Shown here in pieces: positions 7,573 to 16,517 of a stretch of 64,000 bases of DNA (the first letter of the stretch is position 1; every line of letters begins with the position of its first letter). The translations under genes and the position numbers were made by a program. Under the pieces are notes generated by a model. It made no database searches. It saw nothing but the letters and a program-made list of their open reading frames with translations, and was not told the origin of the DNA. Origin of the DNA: JAFGIG01 sp964397545 (lineage in GTDB: Bacteria > SDB-A); assembly GCA_964397545.1 (NCBI GenBank), contig CAYNIW010000001.1, forward strand, positions 62,001 to 126,000. Reading direction: 5' to 3'.

Positions 7573-9591
7573 TTAGTTGACTCTTGTAAATTTGCCAGTG
7601 AAAATGTTCGAGCCGGCAGTCACTTTGTAGAAATAGACGCCGTTTGAGACATTTTCGGAGTTCCACGAAAGAACTGAAGCCTGATTGACGGTTCCGGTGA
7701 AAGGAACAGCCACAAGCCTTCCCGTCGCGTCGAAAACCTCGAAACTGACCGACGAAGAAGAAGGAACTGTAACAGCGAGTCTCAAGATACTTCCGACCTG
7801 CGCGAGAGACCTTACCGAGAAAGTTTCAGGAGCGGCTATCGGATTTTCTTCGACTGCGTTGGGTATCCTGATTGTGACATCGTCAATATAGAATCCGGGA
7901 TAGGCCACAGAGCCGTCGGATCCGAAATCCCACTGCAGCCATATTGTCTGTCCGCCGTAGGAAGAAAGATCCATCATATACTGGTTCCATGCGTTCATTC
8001 CGGCTACGTGTCCCGTCCATATCGCCTGTCCGTTGAGCGGATTTGAAGTGTTCGCCGTTCCAGTGTATGCTGGTGTTACGCCGTTGAAAATCGAGAAAGT
8101 GGTTCCGTCGGTGGAAATCTTCATGTTTCCGCCGTCGTAGCTGGCTTCGGTGTCCCACCACATCCAGAAGAAGCATTCCGCGACTGACATGTCGGCAGGA
8201 AGCGTTATTCCTGGGGTCGTAAGCTGGGCGTTTGCACTGTTCGGATAGTTTCCCGCAAGAACGGTAGCCCATACGTTGGATCCGCTATGTGCCGCTCCGG
8301 GTCCTGAAGTCGGTGCTCCCCACTGCCAGACATTCGCCGTTCCCGTTACCGTCATGTCTCCGCTGTCGGCTTCAAAGTCCTCGACGTAGAGATCGACGAA
8401 CAGGAAAGTGTGGAAGTCAACCATTACGGTGTCGTTGCCGGGAGCTAGACCGGGTTCTGTGATGAAGGTGGCAGTGAAGTTGTGCCTATACCACCAGGAT
8501 GTCCAGGTCGGAAATACGCAGTGGAAAGAATCTCCGACTGCGAGGTTCGAAACCTGAATGGATTCAGAGTAAATTACGCCCGAAACCGATTCTTCTATTG
8601 TCAGATATGTCCAGAAAGACTGAGGTCCTGAACTCGTAGCGGAATTGAAGACCCAGCATTCAGGAGTCATGGGAGTCGCCGGAGGATAGAAGCCCTCGAC
8701 GGGAACATCAACATGGAGAATTCCGACGTCGTCCATAGAAAGAGCTATGGCGTAAGCAAAGTCCTGGTCTCCCTGGCAGAATCCGATAAGACAGGGGCCG
8801 AAACCGAGGAAGTTGGGGTAGTAATCTCCCCCGCCTGCCATTTTGTTTGTAAACCCGGCGGCAAAAGCCGGAACGGCGCAGTAGAGGGTTTCTCTCGTCC
8901 AAGTTCCGTTGTGGTAGTTGAGGCCGAACCATGTGCATTCCCATCCGCCTGGGTTTGTCACCTGTCCGTGATACCACACTTTGTCGTTTTCCGGAACCAG
9001 AGCTGATCCGTAAACGGCATAATCACCTGTTCCGCTCCAGGGTGAACCGCTCTTCTGAAATCTTCCCATGGAAGTGCCGAAGTTTCCTGTCCAGAAAGTG
9101 TCTCCTGGGACCCAAGCCATTGCCCTGTTGGGGTTGGACTGTCCCGTATATGTGTTGACCTGAGTCATCGAAAAAGGCGATAGACCCACGACGTAACCTC
9201 TGACTCCTGTCCCTGACTGGTCTCCGGCGTAGATCGTGTCGCCGGCGTCTCTGTCCATGTCTCTGTGCCCCCATGTTCCGGCGGCCTGTCCTGTCTGATT
9301 GACAGAGGCGACATATGTTCCTGATACGTAGTTTATCAGAAGAAAAACAGGCTGTGCTGTGTTGGCGTCTGTGATTATCATGAGAGAGTCGTCTATGACC
9401 TCGACTCCGAGGAGTCTGTTGCTCGCGACTCCGCCGAGTCCTTCAACGACGAGAGACCACACCAACGGCAGTTCTATGGCGTCGTTGTTATCCGGTAGAG
9501 AAGGGATGAAAGGCGCTCTGTCGGTGTTGTCGTTAGCGAGCATCGGCGCGGCAATCATGGCGAAAACCGCAAGTATTACCATTAACCTCAT
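7573..9591 (-). CDS. Large secreted protein with MAM-like and C-terminal sorting-type domains
   Basis: 672 residues with a cleavable signal peptide (hydrophobic residues 2-18, then ANDN). Residues about 40-300 resemble a beta-propeller-like region rich in Trp, Gly and Tyr. Residues about 420-570 read like the carbohydrate-binding or MAM-type beta-sandwich of secreted peptidases (VAECFFWMWWDTEAS, then LQWDFGSDGS and GFYIDDVTI). The last 80 residues (SFEVFDATGRLVAV, then NVSNGVYFYKVTAG) match type IX secretion or FlgD-like C-terminal domains. No catalytic motif was seen, so it may be a surface or matrix protein. The ATG has a strong AAAGGAGG site, and a good sigma-70-like promoter lies upstream. 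Confidence 0.75.
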   Translation of the reverse strand: MRLMVILAVFAMIAAPMLANDNTDRAPFIPSLPDNNDAIELPLVWSLVVEGLGGVASNRLLGVEVIDDSLMIITDANTAQPVFLLINYVSGTYVASVNQTGQAAGTWGHRDMDRDAGDTIYAGDQSGTGVRGYVVGLSPFSMTQVNTYTGQSNPNRAMAWVPGDTFWTGNFGTSMGRFQKSGSPWSGTGDYAVYGSALVPENDKVWYHGQVTNPGGWECTWFGLNYHNGTWTRETLYCAVPAFAAGFTNKMAGGGDYYPNFLGFGPCLIGFCQGDQDFAYAIALSMDDVGILHVDVPVEGFYPPATPMTPECWVFNSATSSGPQSFWTYLTIEESVSGVIYSESIQVSNLAVGDSFHCVFPTWTSWWYRHNFTATFITEPGLAPGNDTVMVDFHTFLFVDLYVEDFEADSGDMTVTGTANVWQWGAPTSGPGAAHSGSNVWATVLAGNYPNSANAQLTTPGITLPADMSVAECFFWMWWDTEASYDGGNMKISTDGTTFSIFNGVTPAYTGTANTSNPLNGQAIWTGHVAGMNAWNQYMMDLSSYGGQTIWLQWDFGSDGSVAYPGFYIDDVTIRIPNAVEENPIAAPETFSVRSLAQVGSILRLAVTVPSSSSVSFEVFDATGRLVAVPFTGTVNQASVLSWNSENVSNGVYFYKVTAGSNIFTGKFTRVN

Positions 9592-9642
9592 TCGTCCTCC
9601 TTTGATTAGGTTCTTTTACCTGCTGTCTAATACTGTCTGTAA

Positions 9643-9672
9643 ATTATCGGAAGGATTAGGCAAAAATGTCAA
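9643..9672 (-). promoter_or_regulatory. Promoter of the secreted protein gene
   Basis: On the minus strand TTGACA (9672-9667) is followed after 18 bp by GATAAT (9648-9643). The predicted transcription start is about 45 nt upstream of the ATG, leaving a normal leader with a strong Shine-Dalgarno site. Confidence 0.65.
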
Positions 9673-9695
9673 GCGTAATTTAATTTAACCTGGGA

Positions 9696-9725
9696 TTGTC
9701 TTTGTTGTTTTTTTGCTGTTATACT
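9696..9725 (+). promoter_or_regulatory. Promoter of the SSS symporter gene, near-leaderless
   Basis: TTGTCT (9696-9701) and TATACT (9720-9725) are separated by 18 bp. The expected start near 9732 lies only about 3 nt before the ATG at 9735. No Shine-Dalgarno sequence precedes that ATG, which fits a leaderless or near-leaderless mRNA. Confidence 0.5.
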
Positions 9726-9734
9726 GAACGGGTC

Positions 9735-11255
9735 ATGTTCTACGATATCGCGGTCATAATCCTCTATTCGGCGGCTGTAATTGCCGTCGGTTATTTTGCC
9801 GGGAAAAAAGAGTCATCCGCCGAAGACTTCTTTTTAGCCCGGAGGACAATGAAGTGGTGGGCTGTCACAATCTCTGTTTATGCGACTGCCCTCTCGGCGA
9901 TGACTTTCATAGGCGTCCCCGGTTCTGTTGTCGCGCCGGGAGGCGATTTTAACTATCTTCAACTCGCCTTCGGCGACCTTTTTGCCAGAGTTTTCGTATC
10001 TTTTATAATGCTGAAGGCGTTTTACGGCAGAAAAGTTATGACCCCCTACGAATTTCTGGGAATTAGATTCGGTAGAGCCACATGGGTATCGTCTTCGGCA
10101 GTATACATAGTAAGTAGAATTCTTGCAAGCTCTGTCAGACTCGCGGCTTGTGCAATCGGACTCTCTGTGATATTCGGCATCTCCTTCGGGGCGTCAGTTT
10201 TCTATGTCTGCGTGATAGCGCTTTTATACACCTCTTTTGGAGGTATAAAAGCCGTGATTTGGACCGATTTTTTTCAGTTCTGCCTTTTCATCGCCGCCGC
10301 TATTTTCACGGTAGCTTTCATTTTCAAGTCGCTGCCCCATGGTTTCGCGGAATTTTTTTCCTTAGGCGTCCAGGAGGGAAAATTCACGATTTTTCACCTG
10401 TCATTCGACAGCTCATCTCCGGATTTTATATTCAATTTCTCAAGCTCGAAGTCATTTCTCGCCGGATCCCTTTTCGGTTTTTTCACGACTCTGGCAGTCA
10501 TGGGGACAGATCAGGATTTTGTCCAGCGGACCCTGACCTGCAAAAATCTCGGAGACAGCAGAAAAGCCCTTATGTATTCGGCTCTTTTGAATTTTCCCGT
10601 AACTTTACTTTTTTTGACAGTCGGCGCGGCGCTTTTTGCCTACTATAAAGTTATGCCCCACGACTCTGTCGCGGCGTCATACCTTTCCCAAAATCCTGAT
10701 TATCTTTTCCCGTATTTCATAAAAACCGTCCTTCCTCCGGGAGCGAGAGGGCTTTTGATAGCCGGGCTTCTCGCCGCGGCAATGTCTTCAATAGACTCTT
10801 CCGCCAATTCTCTTGCCTCGTCTTTTTTCAGGGATATTCTGAAAAATTTCTGCACTATCGCTGAAAAAAAATCCGTGCTAATCGCAAGAGGGCTCGTAAT
10901 AATTTTCGTGGCAATTCTCGGCGTCGTCGCGATTTTCTTCGGCAGAACCCAGTCCGTCCTGTGGCTCGGTTTCAAGGTCTTCGGATATTCCTACGGCGCT
11001 CTGCTCGGGGTCATGCTCGCGGCAATAGCCACAAAAAGAAGAGGCAAAGACGTCTTAAACGTCTTTTCAATGGTTTCGAGTTTTTTACTGGTGGTTTTCA
11101 TGACAACCCAGAATATCGGAATTCTCACTCCGGTGCGTTCTTTTCTCCTCAGGCCGCTGGGTGTAGATATGATAGCATGGCCATGGTCAATAATACTCGG
11201 CACTTTTTGGACTTTCTTTACAGTCATCCTGTTCAGTGACAAAAAAACAAATTGA
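9735..11255 (+). CDS. Sodium:solute symporter (SSS family)
   Basis: 506 residues from ATG 9735; a TTG at 9696 would add 13 residues but coincides with the -35 element. About 13 hydrophobic segments fit the LeuT-fold SSS family, which moves sugars, amino acids, sialic acid or vitamins with Na+. Family signs are FAGKKESSAEDFFLARR after the first helix, SVYATALSAMTFIGVPG in helix 2, the YTSFGGIKAVIWTDFFQ signature near residue 165, GTDQDFVQR, and AAAMSSIDSSANSLAS in helix 8, where Ser residues usually line the Na2 site. The substrate cannot be read from sequence. It is transcribed divergently from the secreted protein gene and lies directly upstream of the helicase gene. Confidence 0.88.
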   Translation: MFYDIAVIILYSAAVIAVGYFAGKKESSAEDFFLARRTMKWWAVTISVYATALSAMTFIGVPGSVVAPGGDFNYLQLAFGDLFARVFVSFIMLKAFYGRKVMTPYEFLGIRFGRATWVSSSAVYIVSRILASSVRLAACAIGLSVIFGISFGASVFYVCVIALLYTSFGGIKAVIWTDFFQFCLFIAAAIFTVAFIFKSLPHGFAEFFSLGVQEGKFTIFHLSFDSSSPDFIFNFSSSKSFLAGSLFGFFTTLAVMGTDQDFVQRTLTCKNLGDSRKALMYSALLNFPVTLLFLTVGAALFAYYKVMPHDSVAASYLSQNPDYLFPYFIKTVLPPGARGLLIAGLLAAAMSSIDSSANSLASSFFRDILKNFCTIAEKKSVLIARGLVIIFVAILGVVAIFFGRTQSVLWLGFKVFGYSYGALLGVMLAAIATKRRGKDVLNVFSMVSSFLLVVFMTTQNIGILTPVRSFLLRPLGVDMIAWPWSIILGTFWTFFTVILFSDKKTN

Positions 11256-11271
11256 AAAATCCTGAGTCAAG

Positions 11272-13233
11272 ATGAAACCCTTCAAGCTCCTGATAGATTA
11301 CGAAAAAGAACTCAACGAAGAACAGCTTGACGCCGTCCGTCATGTTGACGGCCCGCTTCTTGTTATAGCAGGCGCGGGAAGCGGAAAGACAAGAACACTC
11401 GTCTACAGGGTCGCTTTTCTCGTCGAAAACAGAATACAGGCTCAGAACATACTGCTGTTGACTTTCACAAGAAAAGCCGCTCAGGAGATGCTCAGAAGAG
11501 CTTCGACGCTTCTCGACGAGAGGTGTTCAAACGTAGCGGGAGGAACTTACCATTCTTTTTCATATCTTATTCTCAGAAAATACGCTGACAGGATAGGATT
11601 CAAAAGAGGTTTTACGGTTCTCGACAGGTCGGATTCGGAAGATCTGATAAACCTGATAAGAGCCGATATTGGCCTCTCTTCGAAAGAGACGAGGTTTCCG
11701 AGAAAAGACACCCTCGGAGACATATTCAGCAAAGCAGCCAACTGTCTTACAGACGCGACGGCAATCGTAGAAAAACAGTATCCTCAGTTTTACCATCTCT
11801 CTGAGGATATTGAAGTCGTGAGAAAAAGATATGAAGAGACCAAAAAAGAGGACAACCTCATGGATTACGACGACCTGCTCGTCTACCTGAAAGAGCTTTT
11901 GGAAAAAAACCCGGGGACAAGAGAAAAGCTGAGTTCTTTTTACAGATATATCATGGTGGATGAATATCAGGACACAAACAAAATTCAGTCCCGAATAACA
12001 TCTCTGCTCGCTTCCGGGCACGGCAATGTCATGGCGGTCGGAGACGATTCACAGAGCATATATTCCTTCAGAGGGGCAAATTTCAAAAACATCATGGATT
12101 TTCCCAATCTTTTTCCGGGAACAAAAATTGTGACCATAGAGAAGAACTACAGAAGCACAGCGCCAATTCTCAATCTGACAAACGAAATAATTTCTTTTGC
12201 ATCAGAGAAATATTCAAAAAAACTCAGAACAGACATCAGAGGGGGAAGAAAACCTTTTTTTGTCGAAACTCAGGATGAAAACGAACAGTCACGTTTTGTA
12301 TCTTATAAAATACTCGAACTTCGTGAAGAAGGAGTCTCTCTCAACGAAATGGCTGTCCTGTTCAGAGCGGGGTGGCATTCAAACGACCTTGAGCTGGAGC
12401 TTAAAAAATTCGGAATCCCGTTCAGAAAGTTCGGAGGGATAAAGTTCACCGATGCTTCCCACGTAAAAGACGTTTTGGCTTATCTTAAGGCTTTCAAAAA
12501 TCCGAAAGATTCAGTCAGCTGGTTCAGGATTCTCAAGCTGATAGAAGGGATAGGTTCCAAGACAGCTCAAATCCTGCACGCGGAGGTAGGACGAAATGGC
12601 GGCATAGAAAAGGTTGAAAAAAAACTTTATTCGTCTAAAATCTACTGTTCGGTCCTGGAAGAGCTGAAAAAAACCGCTTCTTTTGTGAACGACGAGACGA
12701 CAAGGGCTTCAGATGCCGTAAGAACCGTTCTCGATTTTTACAGAGAAATTTTCATGAGAGTTTACAGCGAAGATTATCCCAAAAGAGCCAACGATTTAGA
12801 TTCGCTCGTCATCGTAGCCGAAAGATATTCCTCCGTTGAGGAGTTTTTGACCGATCTGACTCTCGAGCCTATAGAGAGGAGCCAGGCCGGGACGACGAGA
12901 GAAAATGACGAAGACGAAATACTGACGCTCTCGACTGTCCATTCGGCGAAAGGGCTTGAGTGGAATTCTGTCTTCATACTTCAGCTTGTAGACGGATATT
13001 TTCCTTCTTCATATTGTTTCGAGGAGCCCGAGGAAATGGAGGAGGAGAGAAGGCTTTTATACGTTGCGGCGACGAGGGCGAAGAGAAATCTTTATCTCGT
13101 AAAGCCGGGATACCTCAACCCCGCGAGGAATTATTTCGGGTTCAGCTATTACGGCACTTCGCAGGTTTCGAGGTTCTTATCAGAGGGAAGAATTCTTCAG
13201 GATTTTGTCGAGAGGGTTAACGCTGATGTCTGA
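11272..13233 (+). CDS. UvrD/PcrA/Rep-family DNA helicase
   Basis: 653 residues, shorter than typical PcrA or UvrD (about 720) because the C-terminal tail is reduced. SF1A motifs are complete: LNEEQLDAV (Q motif), AGAGSGKTRTL (Walker A, near residue 35), TFTRKAAQEM (Ia), VDEYQDTN (Walker B, II), GDDSQSIYSFRGA (III), YRSTAPI (IV), TVHSAKGLEW (V) and YVAATRAKRNLY (VI). It should act as an ATP-driven 3'-5' helicase in repair or in clearing replication obstacles. It begins 16 bp after the symporter gene. Its last eight bases overlap rnhC, coupling a helicase to an RNA:DNA hybrid nuclease. Confidence 0.93.
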   Translation: MKPFKLLIDYEKELNEEQLDAVRHVDGPLLVIAGAGSGKTRTLVYRVAFLVENRIQAQNILLLTFTRKAAQEMLRRASTLLDERCSNVAGGTYHSFSYLILRKYADRIGFKRGFTVLDRSDSEDLINLIRADIGLSSKETRFPRKDTLGDIFSKAANCLTDATAIVEKQYPQFYHLSEDIEVVRKRYEETKKEDNLMDYDDLLVYLKELLEKNPGTREKLSSFYRYIMVDEYQDTNKIQSRITSLLASGHGNVMAVGDDSQSIYSFRGANFKNIMDFPNLFPGTKIVTIEKNYRSTAPILNLTNEIISFASEKYSKKLRTDIRGGRKPFFVETQDENEQSRFVSYKILELREEGVSLNEMAVLFRAGWHSNDLELELKKFGIPFRKFGGIKFTDASHVKDVLAYLKAFKNPKDSVSWFRILKLIEGIGSKTAQILHAEVGRNGGIEKVEKKLYSSKIYCSVLEELKKTASFVNDETTRASDAVRTVLDFYREIFMRVYSEDYPKRANDLDSLVIVAERYSSVEEFLTDLTLEPIERSQAGTTRENDEDEILTLSTVHSAKGLEWNSVFILQLVDGYFPSSYCFEEPEEMEEERRLLYVAATRAKRNLYLVKPGYLNPARNYFGFSYYGTSQVSRFLSEGRILQDFVERVNADV

Positions 13234-14143
13234 GGGCACAATTAAAGAAGTCTGCGGAAAGATAGTATCCGGTCTCAAGAATCTGGGTGCTGAGGTCTCA
13301 AAAGAAAAAGCTATAGCGAACGGAGTCCAGTTTTACGTAGAGAGTCCTTTGGGGAAGGGTCATGTCCGGGTATATTCGAATAAAAAAAAAGGAACGGTGA
13401 TTGACTGTTCACAGATAGACAGCGCGGAGCTCGCTGAAGCTGTCAAGCAAATCGGAAGCGGCAGTGCTCCCTTTTTTAGGAAAGAAAAAAAAGAAATGGA
13501 ATATCCCATTATCGGAAGCGACGAGTCAGGCAAGGGGGATCTTTTCGGTCCTCTCGTCTGCGCGTCTGTTTTCGCCGACGAGCCGGATCTGTTAAAGCTT
13601 TCCAAAATGAACGTCAGGGATTCGAAAAAAAACAGCGATACTGCCAATCTCGCCTTATCCGATAATATAAAAAAATTTTTAGGGACGAAATCTCAAACGC
13701 TGATTCTGTCTCCCTGCGAGTATAACAAAACTTACGCAGAATTGGCAAAAAAAGGGAAAAACTTAAACGACCTGCTCTGTGAATGCCATAGACAATGCAT
13801 TCTGGGACTTGCCAAGAGGCACAAGCCCAAGACAGTGGTTGTAGATAAATTTTCTTCATGTTCTTTTGACGGAGAAATTTTTGAAAGAACAGTGTTTTCA
13901 TACAGAGCGGAAGAAAACCCTGTTGTAGCGGCGGCATCGGTCCTGGCGAGAGCGGCTTTTCTGACGGAGATTAAAAAAATGTCTCAAAAATACAAAATTG
14001 CAATACCGACGGGCTCGTCGGAAAAAGCGTATTTAGCCGCAGTCAGGCTCGCCCAAAAACGGGGCAAAGACGAATTGCCAATGGCGCTGAAGACCAATTT
14101 TAAGACCGCGGCAAAGGTCTTGTCCTCTATTTTCTCGACATAA
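13226..14143 (+). CDS. rnhC: Ribonuclease HIII
   Basis: 305 residues from the ATG at 13226, which has an AGAGGG site about ten bases upstream; a TTG at 13205 would add seven residues. It cleaves RNA in RNA:DNA hybrids. The N-terminal TBP-like substrate-binding domain (residues 1-80) distinguishes HIII from HII. The catalytic domain carries GSDESGKGDLFGPL (Asp99/Glu100), RDSKK near 131-135, and VVVDKFSS (Asp207). The length and domain order are those of RnhC from Firmicutes, Chlamydiae and Aquificae. The start overlaps the helicase stop by eight bases. Confidence 0.93.
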   Translation: MSEGTIKEVCGKIVSGLKNLGAEVSKEKAIANGVQFYVESPLGKGHVRVYSNKKKGTVIDCSQIDSAELAEAVKQIGSGSAPFFRKEKKEMEYPIIGSDESGKGDLFGPLVCASVFADEPDLLKLSKMNVRDSKKNSDTANLALSDNIKKFLGTKSQTLILSPCEYNKTYAELAKKGKNLNDLLCECHRQCILGLAKRHKPKTVVVDKFSSCSFDGEIFERTVFSYRAEENPVVAAASVLARAAFLTEIKKMSQKYKIAIPTGSSEKAYLAAVRLAQKRGKDELPMALKTNFKTAAKVLSSIFST

Positions 14144-14191
14144 GAAGGGGAAAAAGAGTAAAATTCATTTTAAGATAAAAAAGGAGATTTA

Positions 14192-15493
14192 ATGCCTGTA
14201 ACCGCGGTAGTAGGAGCCAATTGGGGAGATGAGGGGAAGGGAAAAATGACGGATTATTTCGCAAAAAATTCCGACATAGTAGTTCGATTTCAGGGGGGAA
14301 ACAACGCGGGGCATACCATAATTAACGATTTCGGAAAGTTTGCACTTCATCTTCTGCCTTCCGGTGTGTTCTACGGTCACGTCACTAATGTCCTGGGCCC
14401 CGGAGTGGCTCTGAACATAAGAAGTTTCATCCAAGAGCTCGAGATGCTCGGAAAAAGCGGCGTCCCGGCGCCAAAAATACTCGTGTCTGACAGGGCTCAG
14501 GTCGTAATGCCTTATCACCTGCTCTTTGACGCATGCGAAGAAGAGAGGCTGAAGGAGAAAAAATTCGGTTCGACGAAATCGGGAATCGCGCCTTTTTATT
14601 CGGACAAATACCTCAAGACGGGAATAGAAGTGTCACAGCTTTTCGACAGAAAAAATCTTTCTGATGCGGTGAGAAAAACAGTGGAGATAAGAAATGTAGT
14701 GCTCCAAAATCTTTACGGAAAAAAATCTCTCGAAGCAGAAGAGATTATTGAGGAAATGGAAAGACAGGCGGAAATAATAAAACCTTTTCTCGCTGACACG
14801 ACAATATTTTTGAGAAACGCTCTTGATGAAAAGAAAAAAATACTCCTCGAGGGACAGCTCGGGACTTTGAGAGATCCCGATCACGGTATCTATCCTTATT
14901 CTACTTCTTCTTCACCTTTGGCGGGTTTCGCCGCCGTTGGAGCTGGTGTCCCCCCTTACGAAATAAAAGAAGTGGTTGCCGTTGTAAAGGCTTATTCAAC
15001 CTGCGTCGGAAGCGGACCTTTTGCCACGGAGATATTCGGCGAAGAAGCCGAAGAGCTGAGAAAAAGAGGAGGAGACGCCGGAGAATACGGAGCGACTACG
15101 GGCAGACCCCGCAGAATGGGCTGGTTCGACTGCGTCGCGACGAGATACGGATGCATGGTTCAGGGAGCGACGCAGGCTGTCCTGACAAATCTCGATGTCC
15201 TCGGTTATCTTGAAAAAATACCTTTATGCACCGCATACGATACGGAAAAGGGCAGTAAAATAAAAAACTTTCCGACGACGACAGTCCTCCAAAAATGCCT
15301 GCCAGTCTATGAATATATGGAGGGATGGAAAAAAGACGTCTCAAAAACGGAGAAATTCGAAGACCTTCCCGACGAGGCGAAAAGGTATCTGGAAAGGATA
15401 GAGAAAGAAATCCGAATCCCTGTGTCATGGGTGTCTGTTGGACCTAGGCGCGCCGAGCTCATAAAAAGAGACGGCGCGCGCATATTCAGCTGA
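14192..15493 (+). CDS. purA: Adenylosuccinate synthetase
   Basis: 433 residues; converts IMP, aspartate and GTP to adenylosuccinate in AMP synthesis. It shows GANWGDEGKGKMTDYF with Asp13, GGNNAGHTI with catalytic His41, GPGVALN, the FGSTKSGIAPFYSDK block, TSSSPLAG, and ATTGRPRRMGWFD. The AAAAAGGAGA site before ATG 14192 fixes the start. purB, the next enzyme of the pathway, lies on the other strand at 56024-57340. Confidence 0.97.
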   Translation: MPVTAVVGANWGDEGKGKMTDYFAKNSDIVVRFQGGNNAGHTIINDFGKFALHLLPSGVFYGHVTNVLGPGVALNIRSFIQELEMLGKSGVPAPKILVSDRAQVVMPYHLLFDACEEERLKEKKFGSTKSGIAPFYSDKYLKTGIEVSQLFDRKNLSDAVRKTVEIRNVVLQNLYGKKSLEAEEIIEEMERQAEIIKPFLADTTIFLRNALDEKKKILLEGQLGTLRDPDHGIYPYSTSSSPLAGFAAVGAGVPPYEIKEVVAVVKAYSTCVGSGPFATEIFGEEAEELRKRGGDAGEYGATTGRPRRMGWFDCVATRYGCMVQGATQAVLTNLDVLGYLEKIPLCTAYDTEKGSKIKNFPTTTVLQKCLPVYEYMEGWKKDVSKTEKFEDLPDEAKRYLERIEKEIRIPVSWVSVGPRRAELIKRDGARIFS

Positions 15494-15522
15494 AAATTTC
15501 AGAATTTTCGTCAGAACTTTCG

Positions 15523-16452
15523 TCAGAAAAGAGACAGATAAATTTTAGCTCTCTCTTCGGCAGGACCTTTCATGCCTGTGTAAAAATTCGTGAAAGTTAT
15601 GGTTCCGCCGTTTGTCCCCCCCTCTTTCCACCTGAAGGCTACGGGAGATTCGGAAAGCCATTGACTGCCATCAACCGGAACGGTCGCGCGTATGAGGACG
15701 GTAGTCCCTGTCTGGACCATGCTAATCGGCGGGAAGGGCATCGCGAATACGACCCCAATTGTTCCTCCTGTGTATTCGGAGAGTTCCGAGTCTAATTCAA
15801 CAGAAGTGGCGGTTCCCGCCACGCCTTCTCTCGTGTCTCTCTCGAACCTTCCCGGGAACATGTTCTGAAGCCAGAAATAAGCGTTGCCGGAGACGTAGAG
15901 GTAGTTGCCCTGCTGTTCTGCCCAGTTTTTAAGTTCGGCAGGATAAGAGGTCGCGGCATAACCGCTGTCGGAGACCAAAAAGACGTATTTTCTCTGGTTC
16001 AGATGGGAGGCGTTGAGGTCGGGGAGTCTCACTGAGTCATAGGCAATGCCGGCGGTTTTCAGGACTCCCGGCAGTTCGTCCCAAAAATATTTTCCGTAGA
16101 CGACGAGAAAGTATCCGCTCGTCGGGACTGTTGAATTGAGCGTCCTCGAAGACGTGTCGTTTTTGACGACGGTCACAGTCGCAGAAGCCGTGAAGACGCC
16201 CTTTGTCGCCGTCAGAACCTGATCGCCTGCGGGGACATTCTGAAGGAAGAAATAGCCGTCGGAGCCGGTCGTCGCGGTTACATTACCCGCCGTCACAGTG
16301 GCGCCGGGAACGGGCATTCCACCCGAGGGAAGGCGGAAATAACCGTCTATACAGCCGGCGTTGGTCGGCTGGGTAGGAGAGGAATCTTTTGTGCATGATG
16401 AGAAGGCAAAAAGAGCCAAAACGGCGATTGCCAAGATAGAAATATTTTTCAT
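15523..16452 (-). CDS. Secreted lipoprotein with carboxypeptidase-regulatory-like domain
   Basis: 309 residues from the ATG at 16452, which has an AAAGGAGG site; a longer reading frame from 16518 lacks one and would bury the signal peptide. Residues 1-19 form a lipoprotein signal with lipobox FAFSSC. A short Ser/Thr/Pro linker (SSPTQPT) follows, then a CarboxypepD_reg-like beta-sandwich (residues about 35-95, GSDGYFFLQNVPAG). The rest (YFLVVYGKYFWDELPGVL onward, with YVFLVSDSGYA) looks like a Rossmann-type domain similar to glutamine-amidotransferase-like domains in secreted proteins, but no catalytic triad could be assigned. The function is unknown. It converges on purA. Confidence 0.72.
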   Translation of the reverse strand: MKNISILAIAVLALFAFSSCTKDSSPTQPTNAGCIDGYFRLPSGGMPVPGATVTAGNVTATTGSDGYFFLQNVPAGDQVLTATKGVFTASATVTVVKNDTSSRTLNSTVPTSGYFLVVYGKYFWDELPGVLKTAGIAYDSVRLPDLNASHLNQRKYVFLVSDSGYAATSYPAELKNWAEQQGNYLYVSGNAYFWLQNMFPGRFERDTREGVAGTATSVELDSELSEYTGGTIGVVFAMPFPPISMVQTGTTVLIRATVPVDGSQWLSESPVAFRWKEGGTNGGTITFTNFYTGMKGPAEERAKIYLSLF

Positions 16453-16517
16453 CTGTCCTCCTTTTTGTTTAAGTCTAAAAAATTCTAACACAGACGGCAT
16501 GTAAACTGAATGTCTCA

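Noticed and set aside
8708..9274. Several arginine-rich frames opposite and within the secreted protein gene
   Set aside because: The composition is that of out-of-frame reading of a Gly/Thr/Ser-rich gene, and none has a start signal.
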